The position numbers were made by a program, and so were the translations under genes. Source: Dactylis glomerata (Eukaryota; Streptophyta; Magnoliopsida; Poales; Poaceae). Taken from it: a stretch of DNA of 64,000 bases. Shown here piece by piece: positions 48,146 to 59,400 of this stretch. The notes below the pieces were generated by a model. It searched no databases and was not told the DNA's origin. It was given only the letters and a program-made list of their open reading frames with translations. The stretch is taken from positions 9,188,383-9,252,382 of the forward strand of contig QXEO01000548.1 of the NCBI GenBank assembly GCA_007115705.1. The letters run 5' to 3'. The number at the start of each line of letters is the position of its first letter. Positions within the stretch are counted from its first letter, which is position 1.

Positions 48146-49875
48146 TGAAGGGTTTCGCCGCATAGTAAATCAAAAAAATTCCTACGGATGCGAACAAGAA
48201 AGCCAAGATCTAATCTAGGAGATGTAATCAACGAGAGAGGTAGATGAGATCTTCATACCCTTGAAGAAATCGCACAGCGGAAACGTTCAACAGAACGTGG
48301 ATGATGTAGTCGTACTAGCCGTCTCCTCCCCGCGATCCGATCCGATCCTACGCCGCAAGTGGCGGCGCCTCCGAGAGATGCACACGTACGGTGCAGCGCC
48401 ATCTCCTCCTTCCTTGGTCCAGCAAGTATGGTGGAGAGATAGATTGGATCTGCAGCACGACGGCGTGGTGCTTATGGTGGAGAGTTTCTGCGGCAGGGCT
48501 TCGCTTACGCACAGTCGCGAGAGAGAGAGATTGGAGGGCAGCAGTTAGCCGGCGGCTAGGGTTTTCAGGTGGGAGGAGGCTGCGCCCCTGCCCCTCCTTA
48601 TATGGGGGGGTGGCCGGCTGCCTTGGCCCCTCCTCCAAGCCCTAGGGCGGCGGCCCAAGGGGTGGAGTGGGGGGCAAGTCTTCCCCCTTCCCTTCTAGAA
48701 CTTTCCCTTAGGGTTTCCCCTTTGGGCTGGCCGGCTGGGCCTTAGGGGCTTGGTGCACCTGGCCCAAAGTGGCCAGGACACTTCCCCTTAGGCCCATGCA
48801 GGCCTCCGTCAAGTGGGCCCATGTTGGCCCCACTCTGGAACCTTCTAGAACCTTCCGGTACAATACCGATAAACTCCGAAACAATTCCGGAATCCAAAAA
48901 CTGCTTTCCTTTATATGAATCTTATTCTCCGGACCATTCCGGAACCTCTCGTGATGTCCTGGATCTCATCCGAGACTCCGAACAAAAACTCATTAACCAA
49001 TTATCCATTCTATCCTAGCGTCGATGCACGTTAAGTGTGTGACCCTACGGGTTCGAGAATATGCAGACATGATCTTCTATCAATAATCAACAGCGGGATC
49101 TGGAAACCCATATTGACTCCCACATATTCATCGATGATCATATCGGATGAACCACGATGCCAGGATTCAATTAATCCTGTATATGTATTCCCTTCGTCTC
49201 GCGATATTTTACTTGCCCGAGATTCGATCGTCGGTATCGACATACCTAGTTCAATCTCGTTCACAGCAAGTACTTTACTCGTTCCGTAATCCAATATCAC
49301 TTTGTGATTAACTCCTTAACCACGTGCTTGCAAGCGGTGTTGATATCGATTACCGAGTGGGCCCGAAGTATATCTCTCCGACTCGGGAGGGACAAATTCC
49401 ATCTCGATACATACAACCCAACAAGTACTTTCCGATCACCCGAGAGACACCTTTATGATCACCCTCACATAGGATGACGTTTGATGACCTCAAAGCTTTC
49501 TTCCGATACCAGGGAGTTGTATTATCTCATGGTCTAAGGAATACAATACTTGACATAGGAAAAGCTTCGCAAAGATGAACACAATGACACGATCTAATTG
49601 CTGTGCTTTATTTGGGTCTGTCCATCACATCATTCTCCTAATGACATGACCTCATTATTAATCGACAACTCATGTCTATGGTTAGGAAACCTTAACCATC
49701 ATTAATCAATGAGCTAGTCTAGTAGAGGCATACTAGGGACACGGTGTTGTTCATAAACCACACAAGTATTAATGTTTCCGCTTAATACAATTATAGCATG
49801 GAGTATAAACATTATCATGAACAAGAAATATGATAATAACAATATTATTATTGCCTCTAGGGCATATTTCCTTCA
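48146..49875 (-). repeat. 3' LTR of the Copia element
   Basis: 1730 bp. On its inner side the minus strand reads AAGTGGGAGAC (complement of 49876-49886), the polypurine tract typical of this group. Frames of 60-96 codons here recur identically in the other LTR and are not genes. Confidence 0.5.
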
Positions 49876-52800
49876 GTCTCCCACTTGCACTAGAGTCAAT
49901 AATCTAGTCAATACTTGCACATTCAACACCTATGGCATTCCGGTGTTACTCATACGCGTTGCACGTGGTAAACCTTATCTACGGGTCTGACACTTTCAGG
50001 TCCGTTTGTATTTGCATATTCTTTTGCGTCAGCACACATTACTCATCTTGTATGAGATAGCATCGTATAAACTTGGTCTTCTGATGAGACCTTTGTTTCT
50101 TGGCCGAGACTATGTTGCCACTATTGTCATACAATAGGACTACATAGTACTAGCACACTTATAAAAATAGCGATATCCACCATGCGTCGAAATACTCATT
50201 GGTCCGCACACATCGGTATGTATGATTTCCAATAAGTTCGTTGCTCGCTCCATTATTCCGGAGAACGGGTTTTTTTGATCATCTTGCCCATGAGGCATGG
50301 CTTGCACGTGTCAAATGATTCAAAATCAAGAGACTCCAAAAGTCCATCAGAATGGAGTTTGTTCATGCGTTTAACGCCAATATGACCTAGACGACAGTGC
50401 CACAAAAAGTTGGATTATCACTATCTACTTTGCATCTTTTATGCCGCTTCTAAGGCGATTATATACTTAGCCCTCGTTGCAGTGTCCGCCACAATATTAA
50501 CATTGGAACTCATCCAAGTCATCATGGAACTTTCTTCCATCTTATTATGCCACCTTCTAACTCAAAACAAATGGCTTAAAATTGAGATAAAATTTTACTT
50601 GTATGTGTGACAAAGCCAATGTAACTCATTGCAATGAACCATTTGTCACTTCTCCATACAGAACATATTCTTACTTCTTCGAAAGTGCATAAGAATATCT
50701 TTACTATTGTCCAACGATCATCATATGAATGCTATAACCTTTAGAGCATTGGACACATCTGGATCTACATATCATGGTATACAAAATTGATAAAATCATT
50801 CTTGTGGTTTCACTCATCAAGTGTCAAAACAATTGATTCTTGCTCCAACCTCTTCCATGCAACAAGAACCGTTCTTATTGTTTCCATATTGAACAAATTC
50901 AATATTTCATCTATGTACTCTGGCAAAACTATATTAGTGCCTCAATCTATTTGCATAGACATTGATGCTTAATATTCTGGTTTTACCTAAGTCTTTTATC
51001 AAAAACTAATTTTAATGAAAACTTAACAATATCAAGAAAAACACATAATTTCCAATGAACGATATGTTATCTACATAAAGCATTAGAAATATGTCTTAGC
51101 GCTCCCACTTAATTTCTTGTAAATACAAGCATCTTCAAATATCCTGATGAAATTAACACTTTAACATTTTCATCATTGAAGATTCTAACTTCGCTATGCT
51201 TACTTCTACCATAGAAGTTTGCATACATATCTAGCAACCTTTGAATCAACAAAACCCATTGGGTCGTGTCAGTTACACGTCCTTGGTGTGCATTCCGGTA
51301 GAGGAACGTTGTTTCATTTATTCAACTATCATATCTCAATATGTAATTGTTGCTAGAATAATTGATATGATGAAGTCAGGGCCCATTATCGCTTCTTTGT
51401 ATATTGTTGGTTACTATTATCTAATAATATCTCGTCCTCAAATCTTACTATTTGATTACGACCAACTTGGTTAAATAGGAACTTCGATATCGTGACTACA
51501 ACATATTGTAGACGCGTGAGCTATGAATGTAGTTGCCGCTTACAGAACATTTTCTGGTGTTGCGCTACTCTGATCATCTTGCTCAGATTCAACAACCTCA
51601 TCAAGTTCTATCTTCCTCCCACTTAAACCTTTCACGAGAAATTCCTTCATAAGAAATTCACTTCTTTTAGTGACAATCACTATGTGTTTGGGTTCATAAT
51701 AGAAGGAATACCCATCGACATTCTTTGGGATAACCTACAAAGACTTACTAATCCGATTTTGGTTGTAAACATTTTACACATATGCCTTGCATACCAAAAT
51801 TCAAGAAAAGACAACTATAACTTGAATGGTGTCATTTCAGCAGATTATGATGGCACTCTATTCAGTGAAAAGCGGTAGTCTCTAAAGCATAATCCACAAA
51901 TTATATTGGTAGTTTATTTCATCATTGATCTAACCATGTCAAACAAGGTTTGATTACATCCATCGAAAACTCCATACTCCTATGGTGTTTATCATGATGC
52001 AAGTTTGTGGAACAATTCCTCTAACTCTTAGATGTTTGCTAAACTTGTAACTCAAATATTCTTCTTTATGATCTAATCATACAACTTGAATATTCCTGTT
52101 ACAACAATTTTCACTTCATAAATTGAACAATTTCATACTTCTATCTCATCAAGTAGATATACCGTACATCTATTCGAGTCATTGATGAAATAGAAAATAC
52201 ACCACGCTTGACTTCACATATGAACTACATACATCAACATGTACGATCTCCATGTAGTTAGTCGCTTGTTCTTTCTATGGCCCATGAACGGAGTTTAATC
52301 ATCTTTAGGAAAAGTCTCACAAGCGTCAATCAATTCAAAATCAAATGACTCGAAAATCTATCAATATAGAATTTCTTTCATGTTTTGTTTCCAATATGAC
52401 TTAAACGGCGGTGTCACATATAAGTGAAATTTGTTTTGTCTTGCGGCCTTTAGCATTAGTGTTATAAATGTCTATTTCACCAACAAGATAATAATAATCT
52501 ATCCATCGATTATGGAAGACGGTAATAATTTGAACAACCATTGCTCTCATAATACTAGAACAAAATAACATTTATTAAGTTCTTAACATATCTAGAAGGC
52601 TAGGTTTTATGCCGACGAGAAGCACAATAACACTTTTATTTGTATCTCGACATGCATCATTACCATATTCTTTTACTAGTTACTCAGGCCATTGTACTTC
52701 TTGTATTGTGTTGCTTTGTATGACATTTCATACCAACAAATCAGTATCGAATACCCAAGAATTACATTGTTAACGAGCAAAAGAATTCATCTATAACATG

Positions 52801-54833
52801 TATATCATTTATATACCTGAGCTGGACAATTTCCAGTCTTTTCCTTTTTCTACCAAATAATTTTGCAGATCCTATTTAGCATTTCCTCTCTTTTTAGAAG
52901 AATCTATCGATATCAATAGTGGCATCAATCATCTGACACATAGTCCAAAGGATTTTTAGTCAAATACTAATAGCCTTGGATTTTGCACTTTGAAGTGGAT
53001 CGCCATCATCATATGATTGGTATTCTTCCTGATTCCATTCTTTAGTATTCTTTTGGTATAGCAAAACAATTTAGCCGATACCTTTTCATTCGTCCTATCA
53101 TGACATCTTTCATGATGAAACTACTATAGCTCTTAAGGACAGATGCAAGTATAATATTAGTTTCCCAAACTTTTGGGTGATCGGGATGCCTAGCATCTTC
53201 AATCTTCACATATATTCATACAATATGAGCATATGTTCTTTTACTAAATTATACTTAATCATTTTGCAAACAATCAAAGTTTTAGATATCAAATATCTTT
53301 CACTTCTTGTTAGTTTCTGAAACAATTCTTTCAGCTCCAAGATCACTTTGATTCTCAAACAATTTTGAAGATCAATTTCTCATGGAGGCAAACATGATCT
53401 TAGATGCTAAACTTGAATCATTGCTCTTAGATTAATACAATTTATTAAATCGCATGGAGCAAGCAAGGTTTGCTAAAGTTTGCAATAGGACTTAATCTTT
53501 AGTCTTGACATTCTAGCTAAACGGCACTAGACCGAAAAGTGATTATCCAGAATTCTATAGTTCTTTTAACTCAATTAAGCTAAGTGTCGGTGGGAAACGG
53601 TGCCAAAGACTACAACGACTTATGCAAATACAACAAGATTTAGTTCAAGATAATTAGTTTAAGTTAATCAAATTACTAATGAACTCCCACTAAATTCAAC
53701 ATCCCTCAAAGTTGTTTAGTGAAGCATGATCCAAATTCACTACACCGAGACCGATCATCACGTGAATGATGTAGTTTTAATGGTGAACATCAACATGTTG
53801 ATCATATCATCCATATGACTCATGCTTGACCTTTCGGTCCGTGTGTTCCGAGGCCATGTCTGTACATGCTAGGCTCGTCAAGCCAAACCCAAGTATTTCC
53901 GCGTGTGCAAAACTGGCTTGCACCCGTTGTATGTGAACGTAGACTTTATAGCACCCGATCATCACGAGATGCTTCAAAATGACGAACTTTCGCAATGGTG
54001 CATACATGGGGAGAACACAATTTTATCTTGATCTTTAAGTGAGGAATCATCTTAAAATGCTACCGTCGCGATCTAAGCATAATAAGATACATAAAAGGAT
54101 AAACATCACATGCATATAATTTTATGTGACATGGTATAGCCAATCTCCGCGCAATGATCTCCATCTTGTGCGCGCCGGCATGATCTCCATCACTCCACCA
54201 TGATTGCCTCCACCACGAATAGCAACTACAACTATTGCTAACTACTTAGCGATAAAGTAAAGCTATTACATGGCGTATAAGAAGTTGACACGCAGGTCAT
54301 ACACAATTATAAAGACAACCATATGGCTCCTGCCGGTTGTGAACTCATCGACATGCAAGTCGTGAAAGATTACAAAACATGATCATTGCATGCATCACAT
54401 ATATCACATCACATCTTGTGGCCATACCATATCACAAAACACTCCCTGCAAAAACAAGTTAGACGCCTCTACTTTGTTGTTGCATGTTTTACGTGGCTTA
54501 TGGGAGTAGCAAGTTAAGAACGATTCTTACCTACGAAAAGCCACAACGGTGATATTATGGTTGCTAACATCTGTTGTAAATCTCATGACTACTATAGTGA
54601 GAGAAACTGGCATCCACCAGCCGCATGTGTGGAACAAGCCACACGTCAAGTGCGGAGCCGGTCTCGCGAACATGGTCGCGTAAAGTTGGCCTGGACCGCT
54701 TCGATCTCACTATGCCATGCCATAAGAAATACAAAACAAAGAGGTTTGCAACAGAAAACATCAACGCCCGCAACAAGCATGTTGCGTTCTACTCGTGAAA
54801 CACATCTACGCATAGATCTAGCTCTGATACCAC
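49876..54833 (-). pseudogene. Decayed internal region of the Copia element
   Basis: Minus strand, right to left. 54833-52450 shows no frame I can assign. Near 52450-52300 is a worn pre-integrase trace. Near 51640-51530 is an acidic linker-like stretch (VELDEVVESEQDDQSSATPE). Near 50406-50276 is a clearer GAG-pre-integrase motif (LWHCRLGHIGVKRMNKLHSD, then FDTCKPCLMGKMIK with the H-C-C zinc pattern). RT and RNase H motifs were not found. The two pre-integrase traces about 2 kb apart are homologous at DNA level. The element could not supply its own proteins. Confidence 0.5.
54821..54832 (-). promoter_or_regulatory. Primer-binding site of the Copia element (initiator tRNA-Met)
   Basis: The minus strand reads TGGTATCAGAGC, the standard Met-initiator primer site, directly inside the 5' LTR. 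Confidence 0.5.
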
Positions 54834-56563
54834 TGAAGGGTTTCACAGCATAGTAAATCAAAAAAATTCCTACGGATGCGAACAAGAAAGCCAAGATCTA
54901 ATCTAGGAGATGTAATCAACGAGAGAGGTAGATGAGATCTTCATACCCTTGAAGAAATCGCACAGCGGAAACGTTCAACAGAATGTGGATGATGTAGTCG
55001 TACTAGCCGTCTCCTCCCCGCGATCCGATCCGATCCTACGCCGCAAGTGGCGGCGCCTCCGAGAGATGCACACGTACGGTGCAGCGCCGTCTCCTCCTTC
55101 CTTGGTCCAGCAAGTATGGTGGAGAGATAGATTGGATCTGCAGCACGACGGCGTGGTGCTTATGGTGGAGAGTTTCTGCGGCAGGGCTTCGCCTACGCAC
55201 AGTCGCGAGAGAGAGAGATTGGAGGGCAGCAGTTAGCCGGCGGCTAGGGTTTTCAGGTGGGGGGAGGCTGCGCCCCTGCCCCTCCTTATATGGGGGGGTG
55301 GCCGGCTGCCTTGGCCCCTCCTCCAAGCCCTAGGGCGGCGGACCAAGGGGTGGAGTGGGGGGCAAGTCTTCCCCCTTCCCTTCTAGAACTTTCCCTTAGG
55401 GTTTCCCCTTTGGGCTGGCCGGCTGGGCCTTAGGGGCTTGGTGCACCTGGCCCAAAGTGGCCAGGACACTTCCCTTTAGGCCCATGCAGGCCTCTGTCAA
55501 GTGGGCCCATGTTGGCCCCACTCTGGAACCTTCTAGAACCTTCTGGTACAATATCGATAAACTCCAAAACAATTCCGGAATCCAAAAACTGCTTTCCTTT
55601 ATATGAATCTTATTCTCCGGACCATTCCAGAACCTCTCGTGATGTCCTGGATCTCATCCGAGACTCCGAACAAAAACTCATTAACCAATTATCCATTCTA
55701 TCCTAGCGTCGATGCACGTTAAGTGTGTGACCCTACGGGTTCGAGAATATGCAGACATGATCTTCTATCAATAATCAACAGCGGGATCTAGAAACCCATA
55801 TTGACTCCCACATATTCATCGATGATCATATCGGATGAACCACGATGCCAGGATTCAATTAATCCCGTATATGTATTCCCTTCGTCTCGCGATATTTTAC
55901 TTGCCCGAGATTCGATCGTCGGTATCGACATACCTAGTTCAATCTCGTTCACAGCAAGTACTTTACTCGTTCTGTAATCCGATATCACTTTGTGATTAAC
56001 TCCTTAACCACGTGCTTGCAAGCGGTGTTGATATCGATTACCGAGTGGGCCCGAAGTATATCTCTCCGACTCAGGAGGGACAAATTCCATCTCGATACAT
56101 ACAACCCAACAAGTACTTTCCGATCACCCGAGAGACACCTTTATGATCACCCTCACATAGGATGACGTTTGATGACCTCAAAGCTTTCTTCCGATACCAG
56201 GGAGTTGTATTATCTCATGGTCTAAGGAATACAATACTTGACATAGGAAAAGCTTCGCAAAGATGAACACAATGACACGATCTAATTGCTGTGCTTTATT
56301 TGGGTCTGTCCATCACATCATTCTCCTAATGACATGACCTCATTATTAATCGACAACTCATGTCTATGGTTAGGAAACCTTAACCATCATTAATCAATGA
56401 GCTAGTCTAGTAGAGGCATACTAGGGACACGGTGTTGTTCATAAACCACACAAGTTTTAATGTTTCCGCTTAATACAATTATAGCATGGAGTATAAACAT
56501 TATCATGAACAAGAAATATGATAATAACAATATTATTATTGCCTCTAGGGCATATTTCCTTCA
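54834..56563 (-). repeat. 5' LTR of the Copia element
   Basis: 1730 bp, gapless partner of 48146-49875 by eye. Example differences: TTCACAGCA versus TTCGCCGCA at the outer end, AACAGAATG versus AACAGAACG. Confidence 0.5.
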
Positions 56564-57758
56564 GTATCTTTTTGGTTAATGTCTCTATGAATTGTTGGTG
56601 TTTATTGAAACCATCTAGTGCGTTCACAGTGATAGTGTGGGACAATCTAGTTTGGGTACATATGGACTTTGAGGAGTGCTTCGTAGCCCTACGCATGATT
56701 AGTGTATGTTTTTCATTGGAGAATTATTTTGAGTTGCATATTGATGATAGCATCTATTGGTTCAATTATGTTATATTTGTTGGGACTGTGTCCACTAGTG
56801 AAAGTATGATCCCTAGGCCTTGTTTCCAAGCTTTGCACACCGTTTACTTGCTGTTTTATTACTTGTTTGCTTGCTGCCATTTTTTATTCCAGATTAAATT
56901 TACTACTTATAATCATCTATACCACTTGTATTTCACTATCTCTTCGCCGAACTAGTGCACCTATACATCTGACAAGTGTATTGGGTGTGTTGGGGACACA
57001 AGAGACTTTCTGTATCGTAATTGCAGGGTTGCTTGAGAGGGATAGCTTTGACCTCTTCCTCCCTGAGTTCGATAAACCTTGGGTGATCCACTTAAGGAAA
57101 ACTTGCTGCTGCTCTACAAACCTTTGCACTTGGAGGCCCAACACTGTCTATAAGAACAGACGCGTGCGTAGACATCAACAGTGCTTATTGAGAGATGTGT
57201 AGTCGACACACACTCTTTGTACGTCTGTGTTTTTCTTGGGTACGATGACTGGGTTGGATACCCAACTCGAAGTTTTTATTTCTCTGATAAATTCGGCGTT
57301 TTCTAGCTTGTGCAATTCTGATGCGATCGCCTTCCTTTTGGGTTCATCAAATCGTCACAATGGTTGCTTGACTGGCTTTGCTTTAGGATCTACATTTAAT
57401 GCATGCTCGATGAGTTCCCTGGGAACCACTGGCATGTCTGAAGGACACCCGGCGAAGATTTCCCAGCGCTCACGGAGGAACTCGACGAGCGTGCTTTCCT
57501 ATGCAGGATCTAGGTTTACTGCAATCGATGTTGTTTTGTTCGGGTCCGTAGGGTGGACCTAAATTTTCTTCGAGTCCTGAGTTGTGTCGAAAGCCTGATC
57601 TGGCAGGGATCGTCCAACGTCGGGTAGCACATTATGATCGGTTTCTCCTTTCAGTCTCTCATATTCTGTTGTCATGCCAAATGTTTGCGCCATTCTATTG
57701 AATTCTTTGTCGCAAGTGTTGGCTACTTCGAAGCTCCCTTGTACTATAATCGTTCCTT

Positions 57759-58093
57759 TGACGAGGGGTTAACTCGACAAATGTCCTAGATGAAGGACTT
57801 AGGATCGGGGAGATAGGGCGTCAGATGAACTTGAAGGTAAAGTTAGTCGAAACATGTGTATATCGAAAGTAAACTTGGGTGTTGAACCTTGCTTGTTTCA
57901 ATCTGTCCCACACCGTCCCCTCCTGGCCCCTATATATAGATGGCCATGTCTCGAGGATCAGGTGGGATCCGATAGAGATTACAATATCGACATACGGTAA
58001 GAACTCGTATTTCGACTATTATTACAATTGGGCCTAGCTTAACGGGCCTCAGGGGTACTCAACTGACGGGCTCTATTATCTATACCCTTGTCA
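57759..58093 (-). repeat. 5' LTR of G
   Basis: 335 bp, near-identical to 35101-35436. On the minus strand its CCCTCGTCA-type end is followed at once by pol sequence, with no primer site. Confidence 0.5.
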
Positions 58094-58766
58094 CTCGGCC
58101 CTCATGTTCATGGAGTCAACATCTTGCTCCGTAGATTGTATGATCATCGGCGTCTCTCCCTGTTATCTATCTTTCTCTCACTCTCGCTAGCCTCCATGTA
58201 ACGGTTTGAAGTTGTACCATCAGTCACCGTATGAGAACTCCTATTTATACCATGCATGCTCCGTAGCAACACTAGCAAAATATCTAGCCCCTTGACCTTT
58301 GCCTCTTGACCCTTCGAGATGAACAGAAGTCGCTGGTCGTAGACGCTTCTAAAAGAAACCCGGTCCAAGTCCAACGTCCTGAAGGTTAGCAAAATCTTTA
58401 CGTGCACATGCGTGGCCACCATGCATGCCTCCATGTAGAAAACTTGGATCAGCTAGTCTCTCTTATGCTGCCAACGTATCCATGCACATCCACGTAGCAC
58501 CTTCACTCCTTCATGATTAAGCTTGCACTTTGTTTGCCTTGTAGTAGCTAGCTCCACCGATACATGCATGGTTCTACTAGTTAGTGATGACACCGGAGAA
58601 AAGTCAGGTTATCTTTTCATTTAGAGTATCTTCTCTAGTTTTGGTAGCATGCAAAGATTAATTTAAATAAACACTAGAGATTAGGAAAAATATCCAACTG
58701 ATTGGAAGCTTATTTAGTTTAACTCAAATTAATTAAGACACTGAAAGTCCAGGTTATCACAAGCTT

Positions 58767-59400
58767 CCTTTCAAGCCTCTCCCTCCTAAATAAGTGAAGA
58801 AGAAGAAGAATAGGAGTAAAAGGAGAGAGGAAATGGTATCTTCCCCTAAGCATGTTGCTCCTATTATAGTTTTTGATGAGTCTGAACTTGATGATGTTCT
58901 TATGCCCATTACCTATATTAGTGATCATGATTGGGAAAAGCACTCTACTTTTGATATTGAAAATCTTTTTGGTACCGATTCTGAAAATTATGAGGTTAAC
59001 AATTGCTGTACCATTAGTGCTATCCATGTTTCTTCCAATGATGATATATTTACAAGTGAACACATTTTGGAAGATAGTTATTCTATTGCTTATGATGATT
59101 ACAATGATGAGTATAATATTTTTAGTTCACCTACCATTGAGGAGAAAGCAAGGTATGATTACAATACGCCTCCTATTTTTGATGATTATGGTGATGAGAA
59201 TGGTTATGTTGGTGAATTTGCTCCTACTAGTTCATGTAGGGAGTATTAATTCTTTTATGCATGTGCCTCATGATAAGGATGTTTTATGTGATAGTTATAT
59301 TGTTAATTCTATTCATGATGCTACTGAAAGTTATTATGAGAGAGGGAAACATGGTTTGATGGATCTCAACAATATTAAGTTTCCCCTCTTTTTGTTGGAA
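58767..59400 (+). pseudogene. gag of P1, 3' part
   Basis: Continues the P1 gag after the AGCTT duplication. It has a stop in CCTAAATAAGTG near 58790, then the Lys/Arg-rich stretch and the frame 58794-59249 with YISDHDWEKHSTFDIENLFG and TPPIFDDYGDENGY. It is shifted near 59228 compared with P2 by loss of a few bases, then continues as VGSINSFMHVPHDKD...YYERGKHGLMDLNNIKF in another frame. Confidence 0.5.

Larger units (their letters stand above)
48146..56563 (-). mobile_element. BARE/Angela-like Copia LTR retrotransposon, innermost layer
   Basis: 8418 bp, minus strand. LTRs 48146-49875 and 54834-56563, both 1730 bp, target duplication GTATC (48141-48145 and 56564-56568). The LTR starts TGAAGGAAATATGCCCTAG, characteristic of the BARE/Angela group. 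The primer site is Met-initiator type. The internal 4958 bp has no long ORF: only traces of a Copia GAG-pre-integrase domain. By hand count the LTRs differ at about 19 of 1730 positions, nearly all transitions, so this is the youngest layer. Confidence 0.5.
40349..57177 (+). mobile_element. Element P2: gag-type LTR retrotransposon inserted in G's RT
   Basis: Target duplication ACAGT at 40344-40348 and 57178-57182. G's pol reads through the site when P2 is removed. 5' LTR 40349-41784; 3' LTR 47354-48145 plus 56569-57177. Without the Copia insert it is about 8.41 kb, nearly equal to P1. It encodes a gag-type protein only. Confidence 0.5.
47354..57177 (+). repeat. 3' LTR of P2, split by the Copia element
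   Basis: 47354-48145 plus 56569-57177, total 1401 bp. Compared with the 5' LTR it lacks 35 bp after CACCATTTG (near 47414), which accounts for the length difference. It has many point differences from the 5' LTR. Confidence 0.5.
37455..57758 (-). pseudogene. pol of element G (RT, RNase H, second RNase H, integrase), split by P2
   Basis: Minus-strand frame 57758-57183 then 40343-37455. From 5': protease end (VQGSFEVANTCDKEFNRM); RT palm (FDEPKRKAIASELHKLENAE, YTSLNKHC, then PMDPFPLPRIDQIIDST, LDAYSGYNQIKL, MPFGLKNAGATYQRMMQ); RT RNase H (39761-39222, LVYFISEVLSPTKQRYLHYQ); a second, archaeal-type RNase H (about 39222-38694, ASNNEAEYEALLHGMKMAK, NNNEEADNLAN); HHCC zinc region (HSSSRAIAAKAF, KCEACQRFA); integrase core (QWGLDMVGKLHKSWPGG, ITDNGTNFTSKEFKNYC, HPKTNGQVEKANG); end LRRFYA. 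The RT box reads YINDV, so the first catalytic Asp is Asn. About nine in-frame stops and no obvious frameshift, so decay is by point mutation. gag and most of the protease are absent. Confidence 0.5.
35101..58093 (-). mobile_element. Element G: Ty3/Gypsy element (Tat-like) with an antisense host-like gene
   Basis: Short LTRs, 35101-35436 (336 bp) and 57759-58093 (335 bp), with ends TGACAAGGG and CCCTTGTCA. Target duplication CTCGG at 35096-35100 and 58094-58098. Without P2 it is about 6.16 kb. Minus-strand pol has RT, two RNase H domains and integrase; the second RNase H points to the Tat lineage. gag, most of the protease and any primer site are missing: the 5' LTR directly abuts pol. Between the integrase and the 3' LTR lies a plus-strand gene (36512-37071). 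Confidence 0.5.
33956..58761. repeat. X: solo LTR inserted in the P1 gag, itself split by G
   Basis: Begins TGTCATGCCCCGAGACCC (33956), ends GGTTATCACA (58761), flanked by AGCTT (33951-33955 and 58762-58766). Without G the LTR is about 1.81 kb: 33956-35100 plus 58099-58761. No internal domain exists, so it is a solo LTR of a different family. It contains a GGTGAGTACGATAAATCATA block near 34240. Continuity of the P1 gag across it is confirmed by the uninterrupted P2 copy near 43550. Confidence 0.5.

Noticed and set aside
48261..48645. Repeated 84-96 codon frames (also at 54949-55333)
   Set aside because: The same positions in both Copia LTRs; duplicated because LTRs are duplicated, not a gene pair.
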